Shown one piece after another: positions 26,199-37,396 of a stretch of DNA of 64,000 bases (position 1 is its first letter; the number at the start of each line of letters is the position of its first letter). The DNA is from Hevea brasiliensis (Eukaryota; Streptophyta; Magnoliopsida; Malpighiales; Euphorbiaceae). The notes under the pieces are model-generated. The model did no database searches, had not been told where the DNA came from, and saw only the letters and a program-made list of their open reading frames with translations. The stretch covers positions 32,087,967 through 32,151,966 of the forward strand of contig NC_079495.1 in assembly GCF_030052815.1 (NCBI RefSeq), written 5' to 3'. A program made the translations under genes and the position numbers.

Positions 26199-28004
26199 AT
26201 TGGTATCAAAACCACTATATTTGCCATTTAGATTGTTGTTTATATGATTTAACTGTGTCGCATGATCATGAGATGATAGATTCATTGCTGGTTGCAAAGA
26301 AAGGTGGCGGCTTGGTGATGAACACCATTAGTGCACACACTTTGTGGTCACCAATGGTGTGTGCAAGGTTTGGGTTTTTAATTTGCAATTGTTATATGAT
26401 ATAAAAGCTCATCCTATGTCTAATTAAATTGTTTAATTAGAGTTTTAAATCACACAATTAAATTTGGATTCAAATCTGAATTTTTAAAGTTGTTTGAATG
26501 TGATTCAAATCTGAATTTTTAAAGTTGTTTGAATGTGATTCAAATCTGAATTTTAAAAGTTGTTTGAATTTGATTCAAATATGAATTTTTAAAGTTGTTT
26601 GAATATGATTCAAATCTGAATTTTAAAAGTTGTTTGAATGTGATTCAAATCTGAATTTTTAAAGTTGTTTGAATTTGATTCAAATCTGAATTTTAAAAGT
26701 TGTTTGAATTTGATTCAAATCTGAATTTTTAAAGTTGTTTGAATGTGATTCAAATCTGAATTTCGAATTTGTTTGAATGTAATTAAAATCTGAATTTTTA
26801 AATTTGTTTAAATCATATTCAAATCTGGATTTTTAAGTTGAATATGAGATATTCAATTTAATTTAAGTATGTATGTTTTATTTAATTGTTAAATAGTGAT
26901 ATGCATGATGGATGATCATGGACTATAAAAGACCAATGTGATTGGATTTATTTCTTTTATGTTTCTTTAGGTTATAAATTAATTAATTTATTTTAATTTA
27001 TTTTAGGCATGTATTATTAAGGTTGTAATAATTTTTGGGTTATAATTTCATTTATTTAGTTCTTGTAAATTCGCCTTGGTATGTCAAGGATTACTATGTA
27101 ATTGGATTGCGAGAAGAACAAGGAGGTCAAGAGCTTTGGTGGGACTAGTGGGAGGAATTCAATATCAAGTGTTGATTATGTACTCCTTCAGCAACTCTTG
27201 TAATATGAATGAATGAAATGCACCTAGGAATGCCCTTATTCAATTCTTGGTGGCTCAGAATTGAATCCCTTAGAAAAGTCCATGATCATACCATATTTAT
27301 TTATTGTCCATGAATGCATGAGATGTATGGGAATGTATGCAAGTATATGATATATGCATGCTAATTGGATAATGGGCAAAGTGAGACCTTAATAGTAATT
27401 AAGATGACCATAAAATCTTCCAAACAAATGATTAAGTTGGAAATGCTATAAGTAAAGTAATTATAACATGGGCCCTCCATTGAGGCAATTATTTTAAGAA
27501 ATTTTAAATACTTGCATAAGATGCAATTAATTTAAGAGATTTTCTTGAGAATAATTGTTAAGCATGAAATTTTATAAATATGTAAATGGTTTGGTGGCCA
27601 ATATTGGATGTACCCAAGGACATTAAAATTATTTGCATAATTACTGGCTCAATGGGATCAACTTAACTAATGCAAGATAAGTCAATAATGGATGTACCTG
27701 AAATTTTGAGCATTAGGGGCTAGGTAAAGGATTGAACCTCATATGAGATGTGATGGGCAAGGAGTTGCTCACTTATAGTTTATTGTAATTCCAATAATTG
27801 ATATACCTGAGGATGATCAATAGAATTATAAGAATTCAATCACCCACTAGAAATCCATCCAACTAGGATTTCCGTTTTCTTTTTTGGAAGTGTAGGATTT
27901 GCTAAGTTAGTGGGAGGACCAATTTGATTAAAAGACCATACTCATTTTGGTTAATTACATGATACATTTACTAATTAATCTGGTTATTTTTTGCAGTTAA
28001 TTTT
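26199..28004 (+). other. Copia A leader: primer-binding site and untranslated region
   Basis: The primer-binding site TGGTATCAAAAC at 26201-26212 is close to the initiator tRNA-Met complement but changed at its 3' part. The rest of the 1.8 kb leader is AT-rich, with a 35-bp tandem array (26467-26830) and no recognisable protein. The open frame at 26141-26404 spans the LTR junction and is not considered a gene. Gag begins at about 28005. Confidence 0.7.
26467..26830 (+). repeat. 35-bp tandem repeat array, about 10 units
   Basis: The core tcaaatctga recurs at 26471, 26506, 26541, 26576, 26611, 26646, 26681, 26716 and 26751, exactly every 35 bases, with degenerate units on the right to about 26830. 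In the middle, units alternate between atttttaaag and attttaaaag, so the true repeating unit there is a 70-bp dimer. The array lies in the untranslated leader of copia A between the primer-binding site and gag. Confidence 0.92.
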
Positions 28005-28850
28005 TTGATAATAATGAGCACACCACAACCACCACCATCCAATATCCTTGTAAGCATACATGATCGCAATAGATTGACAGGACCTAATTTATCTGATTGG
28101 CTAAGAAATTTGAAACTTGTCTTGCACCTTGAACCTATGGGATATGTTCTAGACTCAAATGTTCCTGGTCACTTACCTCCAGTGGCCACTCAAGAGGAAT
28201 ATGAAACGTTGGACAAGTGGAAGGAGCATGATATGAGAGTCAAGTGTTACATGCTTACTTCTACGAGTAATGAGTTACAGAAGCAGCATGAGAACATGCA
28301 GAGTGCGAGTGAGATCCTTCTTCACCCACAAGAGTTATATGGTGAACACAACAGGAATGCTACGTATGAGATATATAGGCAGCTATTCCGCTTGAGGATG
28401 TCTGAGGGACAGAATGTTGGGGATCATGTCCACAGATTCGGTTGATTGAGCAGCTGGAACATCTTGACTTTAACATGGATTTCCAACTGTAGACGGATTT
28501 GATCCTTCAGTCTCCACCTGAGACATTTGGGAATTTTGTGACAAATTTTTATATGACTAAACTGGAATGCACCTTGGCTGGTTTACTCAACATGCTGGTT
28601 ATTGCCCAAAAGAATATGCCGAGTAATAAAGGAGAAGAGGTAGCTTTGATTGCATCTTCTTCTGCTGGAAAGTCCAATAAGAAGAAGGGCAATTAGAAAA
28701 AGAAACCTCAAGTTCTAGGATCTTCCAAGAAGATAGCCAAATAGAAATACAAAGATCAAAGATGACAAAGGCAAAGGAAAGTGTTTTCACTGCCAGTAGG
28801 ATGGGCACTGAAAAGGGAACTGCCCAAAGTATAGCAATCTAAAAGAATGC
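28005..28850 (+). pseudogene. Copia A gag remnant
   Basis: The first 146 codons (28005-28445) give a copia-type Gag N-terminus, with LTGPNLSDWLRNLK and a later QLFRLRMSEGQNVGDH segment. A frameshift near 28440 moves the reading to another frame, which continues with LIEQLEHLDF, a TAG at 28490-28492 and then ILQSPPETFGNFV to a TAG at 28694. A CCHC zinc knuckle is visible at 28782-28823 in a third frame as C-F-H-C, G-H and C at the right spacing, but two stop codons lie inside it. Gag would have packaged the element RNA. The copy is clearly dead. Confidence 0.88.
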
Positions 28851-28889
28851 AATGCCAAGATGAAAATCAACTAAAGTTCAAAATATATT

Positions 28890-29404
28890 TGGCACTTAAG
28901 ATTAGGTCATGTTGCAGAAGATAGGAATGCAAAACTAGAGAAAATGAGGATTTTATCCTCATTGGCCTCTGAACCTACTCCAACTTATGAATAACTTCAG
29001 GGCAAAATGACTAGATCACCCTTTGTTGGACAAGGACTAAGAGCTAAAAATATTTAGGAACTAATACATAGTGATGTATATGGCCCATTTAGAGAAATGG
29101 CTAGAGGCGATTTTCATTACTTTATTACCTTTGCTGATGATAAATCAAGGTTTGGGTAGTTGTATTTGATGAAATACAAATATGAATCCTTTGAAAAGTT
29201 CAAAGAATTTAAATCTGAAGTAGAAAATCAAAAAGGAAAAAGTATTAAAGCTCTTCGATCAGATTGTGGAGGTGAATACTTGAGTACTGAATTTGATGAA
29301 TACTTGAGAGAGCATGGCATTATTTCCCAGCTGACTCCTGCAGGAACACCACAGCTGAATGGTATATCTGAAAGGAGAAATCGTACCCTATTGGATATGG
29401 TACG
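28890..29404 (+). pseudogene. Copia A integrase, 5' part
   Basis: The segment begins with the GAG-pre-integrase motif WHLRLGHVA at 28890, then an integrase core: ADDKSRF (first Asp), RSDCGGEY (second Asp) and ISERRNRTLLD (catalytic Glu) are all present. An in-frame stop lies near 29158 (F-G-stop). At 29404 the frame is interrupted inside a Val-Arg pair by a solo LTR of the same family. If that LTR and one GTAC(G/A) copy are removed, the frame continues at 31515 without a shift. Integrase inserts element DNA into host chromosomes. Confidence 0.88.
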
Positions 29405-31509
29405 TGTTAGTAGTATGCCCTAGAGCATATCATTTAGTATGTATCTTGTACATGTTTTTATTAATAAAAGTCATTTTCACTTTTTCGTTTATATAATATA
29501 ATAGAAAAGGTCCATTGATATTTTGTTAGAAATTTTATTCTTAAGTTGTTAAAAATATGAGTGACAGTATCTCTAGCACAAAGTATCATAAATAGGTTCA
29601 CAATCGAGGATACTTCACAATAAGGACATGACTTATCCAGAAAGATTGTAATCATGTTTGTTCTCAAGTTATTTATATGAGATGTAAATAAGATGGAATG
29701 GTGAGTTTCATGCCATATGACAAATATGATAGGCACTTATATATGATAAGTAGGCCGAACCGGTGACACTTATGACAAGCATATGGAGTTTACTCTTGTT
29801 AATTCATTGTCATAAATCATATCAGTGCATATAATCTTTAGACCTGAGATAGCACAGTTATCTTGTATATAGGTGGTTTGAGTTTGATACTGCTTTCATA
29901 CTTGTACTGTGTATGGGTATATGGGCATGTGTTGGCTCCTACTAGTTATATATGGAGGTAAGTGTTGATCAAGATGGAATCTGTTCCACTAAGTAAATAG
30001 GGATAAAATTCTATGCTCATTTAATTGTTCTTGATGTTCCAAGTTCCTGGCCAGGACAGATAGATTTAATCAGAAAAGAGTTTCTTATGAGAAAATCTTT
30101 TTAATCAAGAACTGGAATTAAAAGAGAACATAATATTCATAGCAAATGGGGTTTGACATAAACCATGACTCCAGCTCGAATTGGGATTTTGTAATAGAGA
30201 GATTCTAGTGCATGGTAAAATATGATTATAGGTTCATTTAAGGTAAACCTTATTACTAATTGGGTGGCCATGACATGCTATGTTAGGTGTTAACCATGGT
30301 CTATGAGGTGCATAAAATGATTTAGAGAAATCATTTATGGTAAGAAAGAGTTATGATGATATTAAGAGTTGATATCATGTCTCATTACCAATTAGTGATG
30401 AGCCTAGTAAGTCACACACATGCACAAGTAGTCACCAAATTAAATATGATTTAATTAATTAATTAAAGAGTTTAATTGATTAATTAAATATGTTTGGTTT
30501 GCAATTAGATTGCAAAGTCCCTAGCATGGCTTGAAACCAAATCTAGATTATTGGATGTATAGTATAAGTTAAATTTATATTTAAAGTGTTTAAATATGAA
30601 TTTAATCATTGAGAAATTAATTAATAGAGATTAATTAATTATTTTATATTTGATATAAATTGATTAGAAGAAGAGAAATAATTATTTTTTGTTGAGAACT
30701 CAAAATTAAGATACAGGGGCATTTTGGTCATTTCACAGGGTGACATGTGGCACCATGTGATGGTGACATATGACACTATACATAAGCTTACTAAATGTTT
30801 TTTAATCATGTAAGATGATTAAAATTAAGATTAAATATAGGTTTGACACTTGGCACAATGTGATTGGGTCAATTAAACCTAGAACCAATCAGAAGGTGAC
30901 ATATGGCAAGGGTTTTAAGTGGTGACCTAGCTATATAAGTGTTGTTATGAAAAGAAAAAATAACAATAAGCTATTATTCTCTCTTTGTGCCGCCACCCTT
31001 GGTTGCCCTCTCCCTTCTTCTTCTTCATTTCTCATCAACTCAAAGGGATTAGCAAACAATCTCTTGAATTAAAAATGTTAGAAATTGTTTCTAGTGTCCT
31101 GTTTACATCTGTAATCTCTCAAAAGGCAAAACTTGATTTTCTAAATCATAGAAAAAGCTTCAGAAGTTGTTCAAGGGCTGCCATAGGTGATCTTGTTGTG
31201 GACAAGCTAGAGGGACAACATCTGGCATCCTAAAGACGCATCCCAAAGCTGCCAAACACACTGTAGTGTATCAAAAGGTTATTGCAGTTGTTCTTGATCT
31301 AATATAGGGTTCTAATAATTAATTTGATTAATTCTAAAATCTTAAATGACAGATGTAGATCCAAAAACATATTAAAAGAGTATTAATATGTTGTTTATCA
31401 TTGAAATCAAATAGATAAAAATGAATCTTGCATGATGCATATGACCCTAGGTGAAAAATTATTGAATTCAATGATATAAACTTATATTTTTCATGCTTCC
31501 GCTCTTTCA
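29405..31509 (+). mobile_element. Solo LTR of the copia A family nested in copia A integrase
   Basis: This LTR of about 2.1 kb matches both LTRs of the host element from TGTTAGTAGTATGCCC to GCTCTTTCA. The flanks are GTACG (29400-29404) and GTACA (31510-31514), a TSD with one mismatch. It has no coding region of its own, so a full element jumped into copia A and later collapsed to one LTR. Confidence 0.9.
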
Positions 31510-31514
31510 GTACA

Positions 31515-32214
31515 TACTATGATGAGCTATACTGATATGCCAATCTCCTTTTGGGGATTTGCATTAAAATCAACTTTGTATATTCTGAATAGGATTCCAA
31601 CAAAATCAGTATCTTCCACACCTTATGACATATGGCATGGAAGAAAACCAAGTCTTAAGCATGTTAAGATTTGGGGTTGTACAGCTTATATAAAAAAGCT
31701 AAACACTGATAAATTGGAAACCAGATTAGAAAATGGTCGATTTGTTGGATATCCGAAAGATAGTTTTGGATATTATTTGTCTACATCACAAAAGATTATG
31801 ATAAGTAGAGATGCCACATTTCTTGAACAATAGTTTGTTCAAGAAGGAGGCAAAGGAAGGAAAACAGAGCTGGAATTGGAGAATTCTGACTAACCAATAG
31901 ATCAAATGGATATAAATCCATCTAGTCAACCTACACCTATTGATGAAACATCTACAGCTATTCCTCGTAGAACAACTAGGGTATCTCACCCACCAGTGAG
32001 ATATGGTTTCCTTCATGAAGAAGAACAAGAGTTGTCTACTCATAAAGAAGTAGATCATGGAGATGATCCACTTACCTATGAAGAAGCTATATCAGATATA
32101 GACTCTTCAAAATGGATTGATGCTATGAAATTCGAGATTAATTCCATGTATAAGAATCAAGTTTGGAATCTTGTTGACCCACCTGAAGGTATTGTACCTA
32201 TAGAGAACAAATGA
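31515..32214 (+). pseudogene. Copia A integrase 3' part and linker to RT
   Basis: This continues the integrase C-terminal region: MMSYTDMPISFWGFAL, a conserved copia integrase end, then the GYPKDSFGYY-type segment. Stops occur at 31831-31833 and near 31891. The frame stays the same and resumes with RRTTRVSHPPVRYGF, the usual linker before RT, and then the first RT block (SSKWIDAMKFEINSM). A TGA at 32212-32214 replaces the Trp of the NKWVFK-type motif. Confidence 0.85.
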
Positions 32215-32862
32215 GTTTTCAAAAAGAAAATTGGTTCTGATGGAAAGGTAGAGACCCATAAAGCAAGGCTAGTAGCGAAAGGGTTTCACCAAAGGCAAGG
32301 AATCGACTATGAGGAGACTTTCTCGCCTGTTGCTATGCTTAAATCAATTAGGATTCTATTAGCAATAGCTGCATACTATGATTATGAGATTTGGTAGATG
32401 GATGTCAAAATAACTTTTCTCAATGGATACATTGAAGAAAACATTTTCATGGAACAACCTAGGGGTTTTGAATCCCAAGATGGTTCCAAAGTGTGCAAGC
32501 TAAAGCGATCCACTTATGGGTTGAAACAAGCTTCGAGGAGTTGGAACATCCATTTTGATGAAGCCAATAAGTCATTTAGTTTTATAAAAAATGAGGATGA
32601 GCCATGTGTATATAAGAAGGTTAGTGATAGTGCTATCACTTTCCTTGTCTTATATGTGGATAATATTCTGTTAATAGGTAATGACACAGGTATGTTGACA
32701 ACTATAAAGGTATGGTTGTCAAATACATTCTCCATGAAAGACTTAGGGGAGGCAAACTATATTCTTGGGATTCGCATCTATAGAGATGGAGCGAAAAGAA
32801 TAATTGGTTTATCCCAAAGTTTATACTTGGAAAAGGTATTAAAGAGGTTTAACATGCATTGA
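32215..32862 (+). pseudogene. Copia A reverse transcriptase
   Basis: The frame is continuous with the preceding integrase frame. It shows [24 protein letters not shown], with a TAG (32395-32397) where a Gln codon is expected before MDVK. It then has TFLNGYIEE, QPRGFE, YGLKQASRSW and the catalytic loop at 32653-32664, which reads YVDN instead of YVDD because of a GAT to AAT change. DLGEANYILGI follows. A frameshift after 32862 leads to the RNase H. The loss of the second catalytic Asp means this RT would be inactive even without the stops. Confidence 0.9.
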
Positions 32863-32875
32863 TTCCAAGAGAGGA

Positions 32876-33549
32876 TTGTTACCAGTGAGACATGGCATCC
32901 ACCTTTTTAAAGAGATGTCTACAAAGACAACTAAAGAAAGAGATAAAATGGCCAGGATTCCATATGCTTCGGCTATTAGAAGTTTAATATATGAAATATT
33001 GTGTACTAGGCTGGATATTGCATATGCTATTAGTTTAACTAACAGGTATCAATCCAATCCAGGTTTGGAACACTGGATAGTTGTCAAGAATATCCTTAAG
33101 TACTTGAGAAGAACTAAGGATTTATTCTTGATATATGGAGGTGGAGACTTGCAATTGGATGGTTATACTGATTCTGATTTCCAATAAGATATCGATGATA
33201 GAAAGTCTACCACTGGGTATGTGTTCATTTGTAATGGAGGTGCAGTTAGTTGGAAGAGTTCCAAACAGAGTACGACTGCAGATTCCACTACTGAAGCTGA
33301 GTATATTGCTGCATCAGATGCTACAAAAGAAGCTGTTTGAATATAAGGAACCCCGGCCTCACTAGAAATCCAAACACATCGAAAGGCACTACTGTATTAT
33401 CAGAGAGATAGTTGGGCAAAGCGATACAACCATGCAGAAAATAGCATCAGCTGAAAATCTAGTTGATTCGTTCACTAAGCCTTTGTCATAAGCTCAGTTA
33501 GACCGACATCTTGAGAAGATGGGTCTAATATATTGTAATAAATGGCTCT
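32876..33549 (+). pseudogene. Copia A RNase H and pol C-terminus
   Basis: In the shifted frame this reads LCTRLDIAYA and then the copia RNase H with YTDSDFQ, a TAA at 33185-33187, [29 protein letters not shown] and a KEAV block ending in TGA near 33338. The remaining stretch up to 33549 holds the usual C-terminal FTKPL-like piece. RNase H removes the RNA strand during reverse transcription. The open frame at 33135-33365 is an out-of-frame shadow. Confidence 0.87.
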
Positions 33550-33550
33550 A

Positions 33551-33565
33551 GTGTTAGTGGGAGAT
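33551..33565 (+). other. Polypurine tract of copia A
   Basis: The purine-rich tagtgggaga lies immediately before the 3' LTR start at 33566, where plus-strand synthesis would be primed. Confidence 0.65.
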
Positions 33566-35671
33566 TGTTAGTATTATGACCCAGAGCATATCATTTAGTA
33601 TGTATCTTGTACATGTTTAATAATAAAAGGCATTTTCACTTTTCCATTTACATAATATATTTATGTGTAATAGAAAAAGTCCATTGATATTTTGTTGGAA
33701 ATTCTATTCTTAAGTTGTTAAGAATATGAGTAATAGTATTTCTAGCACAAAGTATCATAAATAGGTTCACAATCGAGGATACTTCACAATAAGGACATGA
33801 CTTATCCAGAAAGATTGTATTCATGTTTGTCCCTAAGTTATTTATATGAGATATAAATAAGATGGAATGGTGAGTCTTATGCCATATAACAAACATGATA
33901 GGTACTTATACATGATAAGTAGGTCGAACTAGTGACATTTATGACATGCACATGGAGTTTACTCTTGTCAATGTATTGTCATAAATCATATCAGTGCATA
34001 TAATCTTTAGACCTGAAATAACACAATTATCTTGTATATAGGTTGTTTGAGTTTGATACTGCTTCATACTTGTACTGTGTATGGGTATATGGGCATGTGT
34101 TGGCTCCTACTAGTTATATATGGAGGTAGGTATTGATCAAGATGGAATCTGTTCCTCTAAGTAAATGGGGATAAAATTCTATGTGCATTTAATTGTTCTT
34201 GATGTTTCAAGTTCCTGGTCAAGACAGATAGATTTAATCAAAAAAGAGTTTCTGATGACAAAATCCTTTTAATTAAGAACTGAAATTAAAAGAGAACATA
34301 ATATTCATAGCAAATGGGGTTTGACATAAACCATGACTCCAGCTCGAATTGGGATTTTGTAACAGAGAGATTCTAGTGCATGGTAACATATGATTATAGG
34401 TTCATTTGAGGTAAATGTTATTACTGATTGGGTGGCCATGACATGCTATACTAGGTGTTAACTATGGTCTATGAGGCGCATAAAATGATTTAGAGAAATC
34501 TTTTATGGTAAGAAAGAGTTCTGATGATATTAAGAGCTGATATCATGTCTCATTGCCAATTAGTGACAAGTCTAGTAAGTCACACACATACGGAAGTAAT
34601 CACCAAATTAAATATGATTTAATTAATTAATTAAAGAGTTTAATTGATTAATTAAATAGGTTTGGTTTGCAATTAGATTGCAAAGTCCCTAGCTTGGCAA
34701 ACCAAATCTAGGTTATTGGATGTATAGTATAAGTTAAATTTACATTTAAAGTATTTAAATATGAATTTAATTATTGAAAAATTAATTAATAGAGATTAAT
34801 TAATTAATTTATATTTGATATAAATTGATTAGAAGAAGAGAAATAATTATTTTAGGTTGAGAACTCAAAATTAAGACACAGGGGTATTTTGGTCATTTCA
34901 CAAGGTGACATGTGGCACCATGAGATGGTGACACATGACACTGCACATAAGCTTGTCATATGTCTTTTAATCATATAAGATGATTAAAATCAAGATTAAA
35001 TATAGGTTTGACACTTGGCACAATGTGATTGGGTCAATTAAACCTAGAGCCAATCATAAGGTGACATGTGGTAGAGGTTTTAAGTGATGACCTAGCTATA
35101 TAAGTGTTGTTATGAAAGAGTAAAATATGTGGGATGCTATTCTCTCTTTGTGCCGCCACCCTTTACTGCCCTCTCCCCTCTTCTTCTTCATCTCTTATCA
35201 ATTCAAAGAGATTAGCAAACAATCTCTTGAATTAAAAATACTAGAAATTGTTTTTAGTGTCCTGTTTACATCTGTAATATCTCAAAAGGCAAAACTTGAT
35301 TTTCTAATTCATAGAAAAAGCTTTAGAAGCTGTTCAAGGGCTGCCATAGGTGATCTTGGTGTGGACAAGCTAGAGGGACAACATCTGGTGTCCTAAAGAC
35401 ACATCCCAAAGGTGCCAAACACACTGCAGTGCATCAAAAGGTTAGTGCACTTGTTCTTGATCTAATCTAGGGTTTTAATGGATTAATCTGTTAATTCTAA
35501 AATCTTAAATGGCAAATGTAGATTAAAAAATATATTAAAAGAGTTTTAATATGTTGTTTATCATTGGAATCAAATAGATAAAAATAAATCTTGCATGATG
35601 CATGTGACCCTAGATGAAAATTTTGAATTTCAATGATCTAAACTTATGTTTTTCATGCTTCCGCTCCTTCA
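33566..35671 (+). repeat. 3' LTR of copia A
   Basis: It is 2.1 kb, starts TGTTAGTATTATGACC and ends GCTCCTTCA, followed by the TSD GATAC. It is collinear with the 5' LTR but lacks the 16-bp duplication near 25190. Confidence 0.9.
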
Positions 35672-35676
35672 GATAC

Positions 35677-35961
35677 CATGGTGTCTAGTGCTAGTTTACT
35701 CGTTTAATCAGTTTAGTCTGCCTATCATAGGTTACTTGGGCAGTGAAATAAATTAAGAATATTACAAATTAAATAAATGAGTGAAAAGGACCTGAAATGA
35801 ATTAGATTAACTCTAAAAATTTTATTTATTATGCAACGATCCAAAACATCTAGAAACTGTTGAGTGAAGTGATAAAAAGATTAGCAAAACAAATATAACT
35901 TAAATAAATGTTATAATTGTATCTTCTATAATAAGATAAATATAAATTCAATATTTTTATT
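35677..35961 (+). repeat. Fourth piece of the 3357 solo LTR
   Basis: This continues the gypsy LTR after copia A: catggtgtctagtgctag matches the first unit of the 78-bp duplication near 23990, which confirms the join across copia A. It is cut at 35961 by copia B. Confidence 0.7.
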
Positions 35962-37338
35962 TGTTGGACCTAGGTGTCTTAACTCATGCTTTGATGATAA
36001 TAAATAATTAGTGTGCTACTAATATACTTTGGAAGTGTTTGTGTTGTGTTTGTAGGCCATAGAATCAAAATTGCCAAATTGCTTTAAATCAAAGTTAAGG
36101 AAGAGCAACATAATGAAGCAAACATTTATGGGAGCCTACAATGTAACTTTTATTTATTTTATATCTTGTAAATCTCATTTTATTAATTATGTTAGCTTAA
36201 GTCTAGGTGGTATTAAGAATATCTTGTTCAACTTAGTTTTCACCTAATTTTTTAGCAAGGAAAAATTTAATAAATTTTTTAAAAATGTAAAATTAATTTT
36301 GAAAAGTATTTTAGTTGCAAAATACTTTGAATTAGCTTTCCAATGGTTCAAATGGATAAAAAATCCGAGTTCGGATAAAAAAGTTATGAGTTTTTTAAAC
36401 TCTTAATTTTTTGTGTCTTTACTTATAACTTTTTCTTAACCAAAGGAGACTAAAATGAAATTTTCACATTTTAGAAATGAAAATTTTTTTTTGAAAGTAT
36501 TTTCATTGAATTTTGACACTTTCTATCCAGAGAGCACTTCGGCAGCCGAAAGTGGGAAGTTCGGCAGCCAAAGTTCACTCTTTAAATCATGGTTTTTGAG
36601 CATTAAAAGTCATTTTGTCCAGACAGCACTCCGACAGTCGAAAGTGAGAACTTCGACAGCTAAAAGTGACTTTTCAAAAGCTATTTTTTGGCGCTTCAAC
36701 CTTTGGCAGTCGAAGTAAATAACTTCGGCAGCCGAACCTGGGTTTCTGCAACTCGATAAAATAGAGCTTTGGGTGGATAAACGGCTAGTTTTTCATTTAA
36801 TGAACCCCCAACCGCTATTTTCTTGCAAAAACTATAAATAGGCACCATTTTTAACTGGAAAGAAGTTTAGAGAACAACAATCTTTTGGAAATTTATTGGG
36901 TTCTAAAGATCTTCTTTATTATCTCTCTTTAGAACTTGAGCTACCGTAGTTAATATTGAGAACTTGATATTTGAGTTGTAAATTCATTGTTCAGAGAGTT
37001 CCTTCAAAGTTGTTGTGAGCACTTATTATAATTTTGAGTGTGATAGAGCTTTAAATAGCTCTTGAGTGTAAAGGGATTTATAAAAGAGCAAGGGTTTGCT
37101 CTTATGATGATTGTAAGGGGTTTATTCTTCACCCAAAGAAGAATTTTAGTGGAGTTAACTCTCAAGGAGGGCCTTGAGGAGAGGACGTAGGCTTGGGATA
37201 GCTGAACCTCTATAAATCTCATGTGTTATCATTCTTCCTCTTCTCTTTTTTGCGTTGAAATTTCTTTTAATCTTTAATTTTTCAATTAGAACCCAATTCA
37301 ACCCCCCCCCCCCTCTCGGGTTGCTTCAAGCGACAATA
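35962..37338 (+). repeat. 5' LTR of copia B
   Basis: The LTR starts TGTTGGACCTAGG and is about 1.4 kb. It carries a cluster of palindrome-like motifs of the form TTCGGCAGCCGAA between 36535 and 36745. The CTATAAATAGGC at 36831-36842 is a good TATA-box candidate. A run of 12 C's lies at 37302-37313, against 7 in the 3' LTR. The end is cgacaata here and ggacaaca in the 3' LTR. Confidence 0.9.
36831..36842 (+). promoter_or_regulatory. Candidate TATA box in copia B LTR
   Basis: CTATAAATAGGC fits the plant TATA-box form and is kept at 44329-44340 in the 3' LTR. It lies downstream of the TTCGGCAGCCGAA motif cluster, as expected for a U3 promoter. Placement is by sequence only. Confidence 0.6.
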
Positions 37339-37340
37339 AG

Positions 37341-37352
37341 TGGTATCAGAGC
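37341..37352 (+). other. Primer-binding site of copia B, initiator tRNA-Met type
   Basis: TGGTATCAGAGC, two bases after the 5' LTR end. Confidence 0.92.
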
Positions 37353-37396
37353 AAGTCTCCATTCTATAAGTTTTAATCATCTTGGAGTAAAGATCA

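Larger units (their letters stand above)
24077..35671 (+). mobile_element. Ty1/copia retrotransposon (copia A), with a nested solo LTR of its own family
   Basis: The element has LTRs at 24077-26198 and 33566-35671, flanked by GACAC (24072-24076) and GATAC (35672-35676), a TSD with one mismatch. The domain order gag, integrase, RT, RNase H is the copia order. Without the nested LTR at 29405-31509 it is about 9.5 kb. The pol sequence and long LTRs resemble the Tork/TAR/Angela side of plant copia; the exact lineage is uncertain. All genes are broken by stops and frameshifts, and the RT catalytic YVDD has become YVDN. Confidence 0.9.

Noticed and set aside
26467..26830. Regular 35-bp repeats as a CRISPR array
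   Set aside because: Units are directly adjacent without unique spacers, the DNA is plant nuclear and the array is inside a retrotransposon leader.
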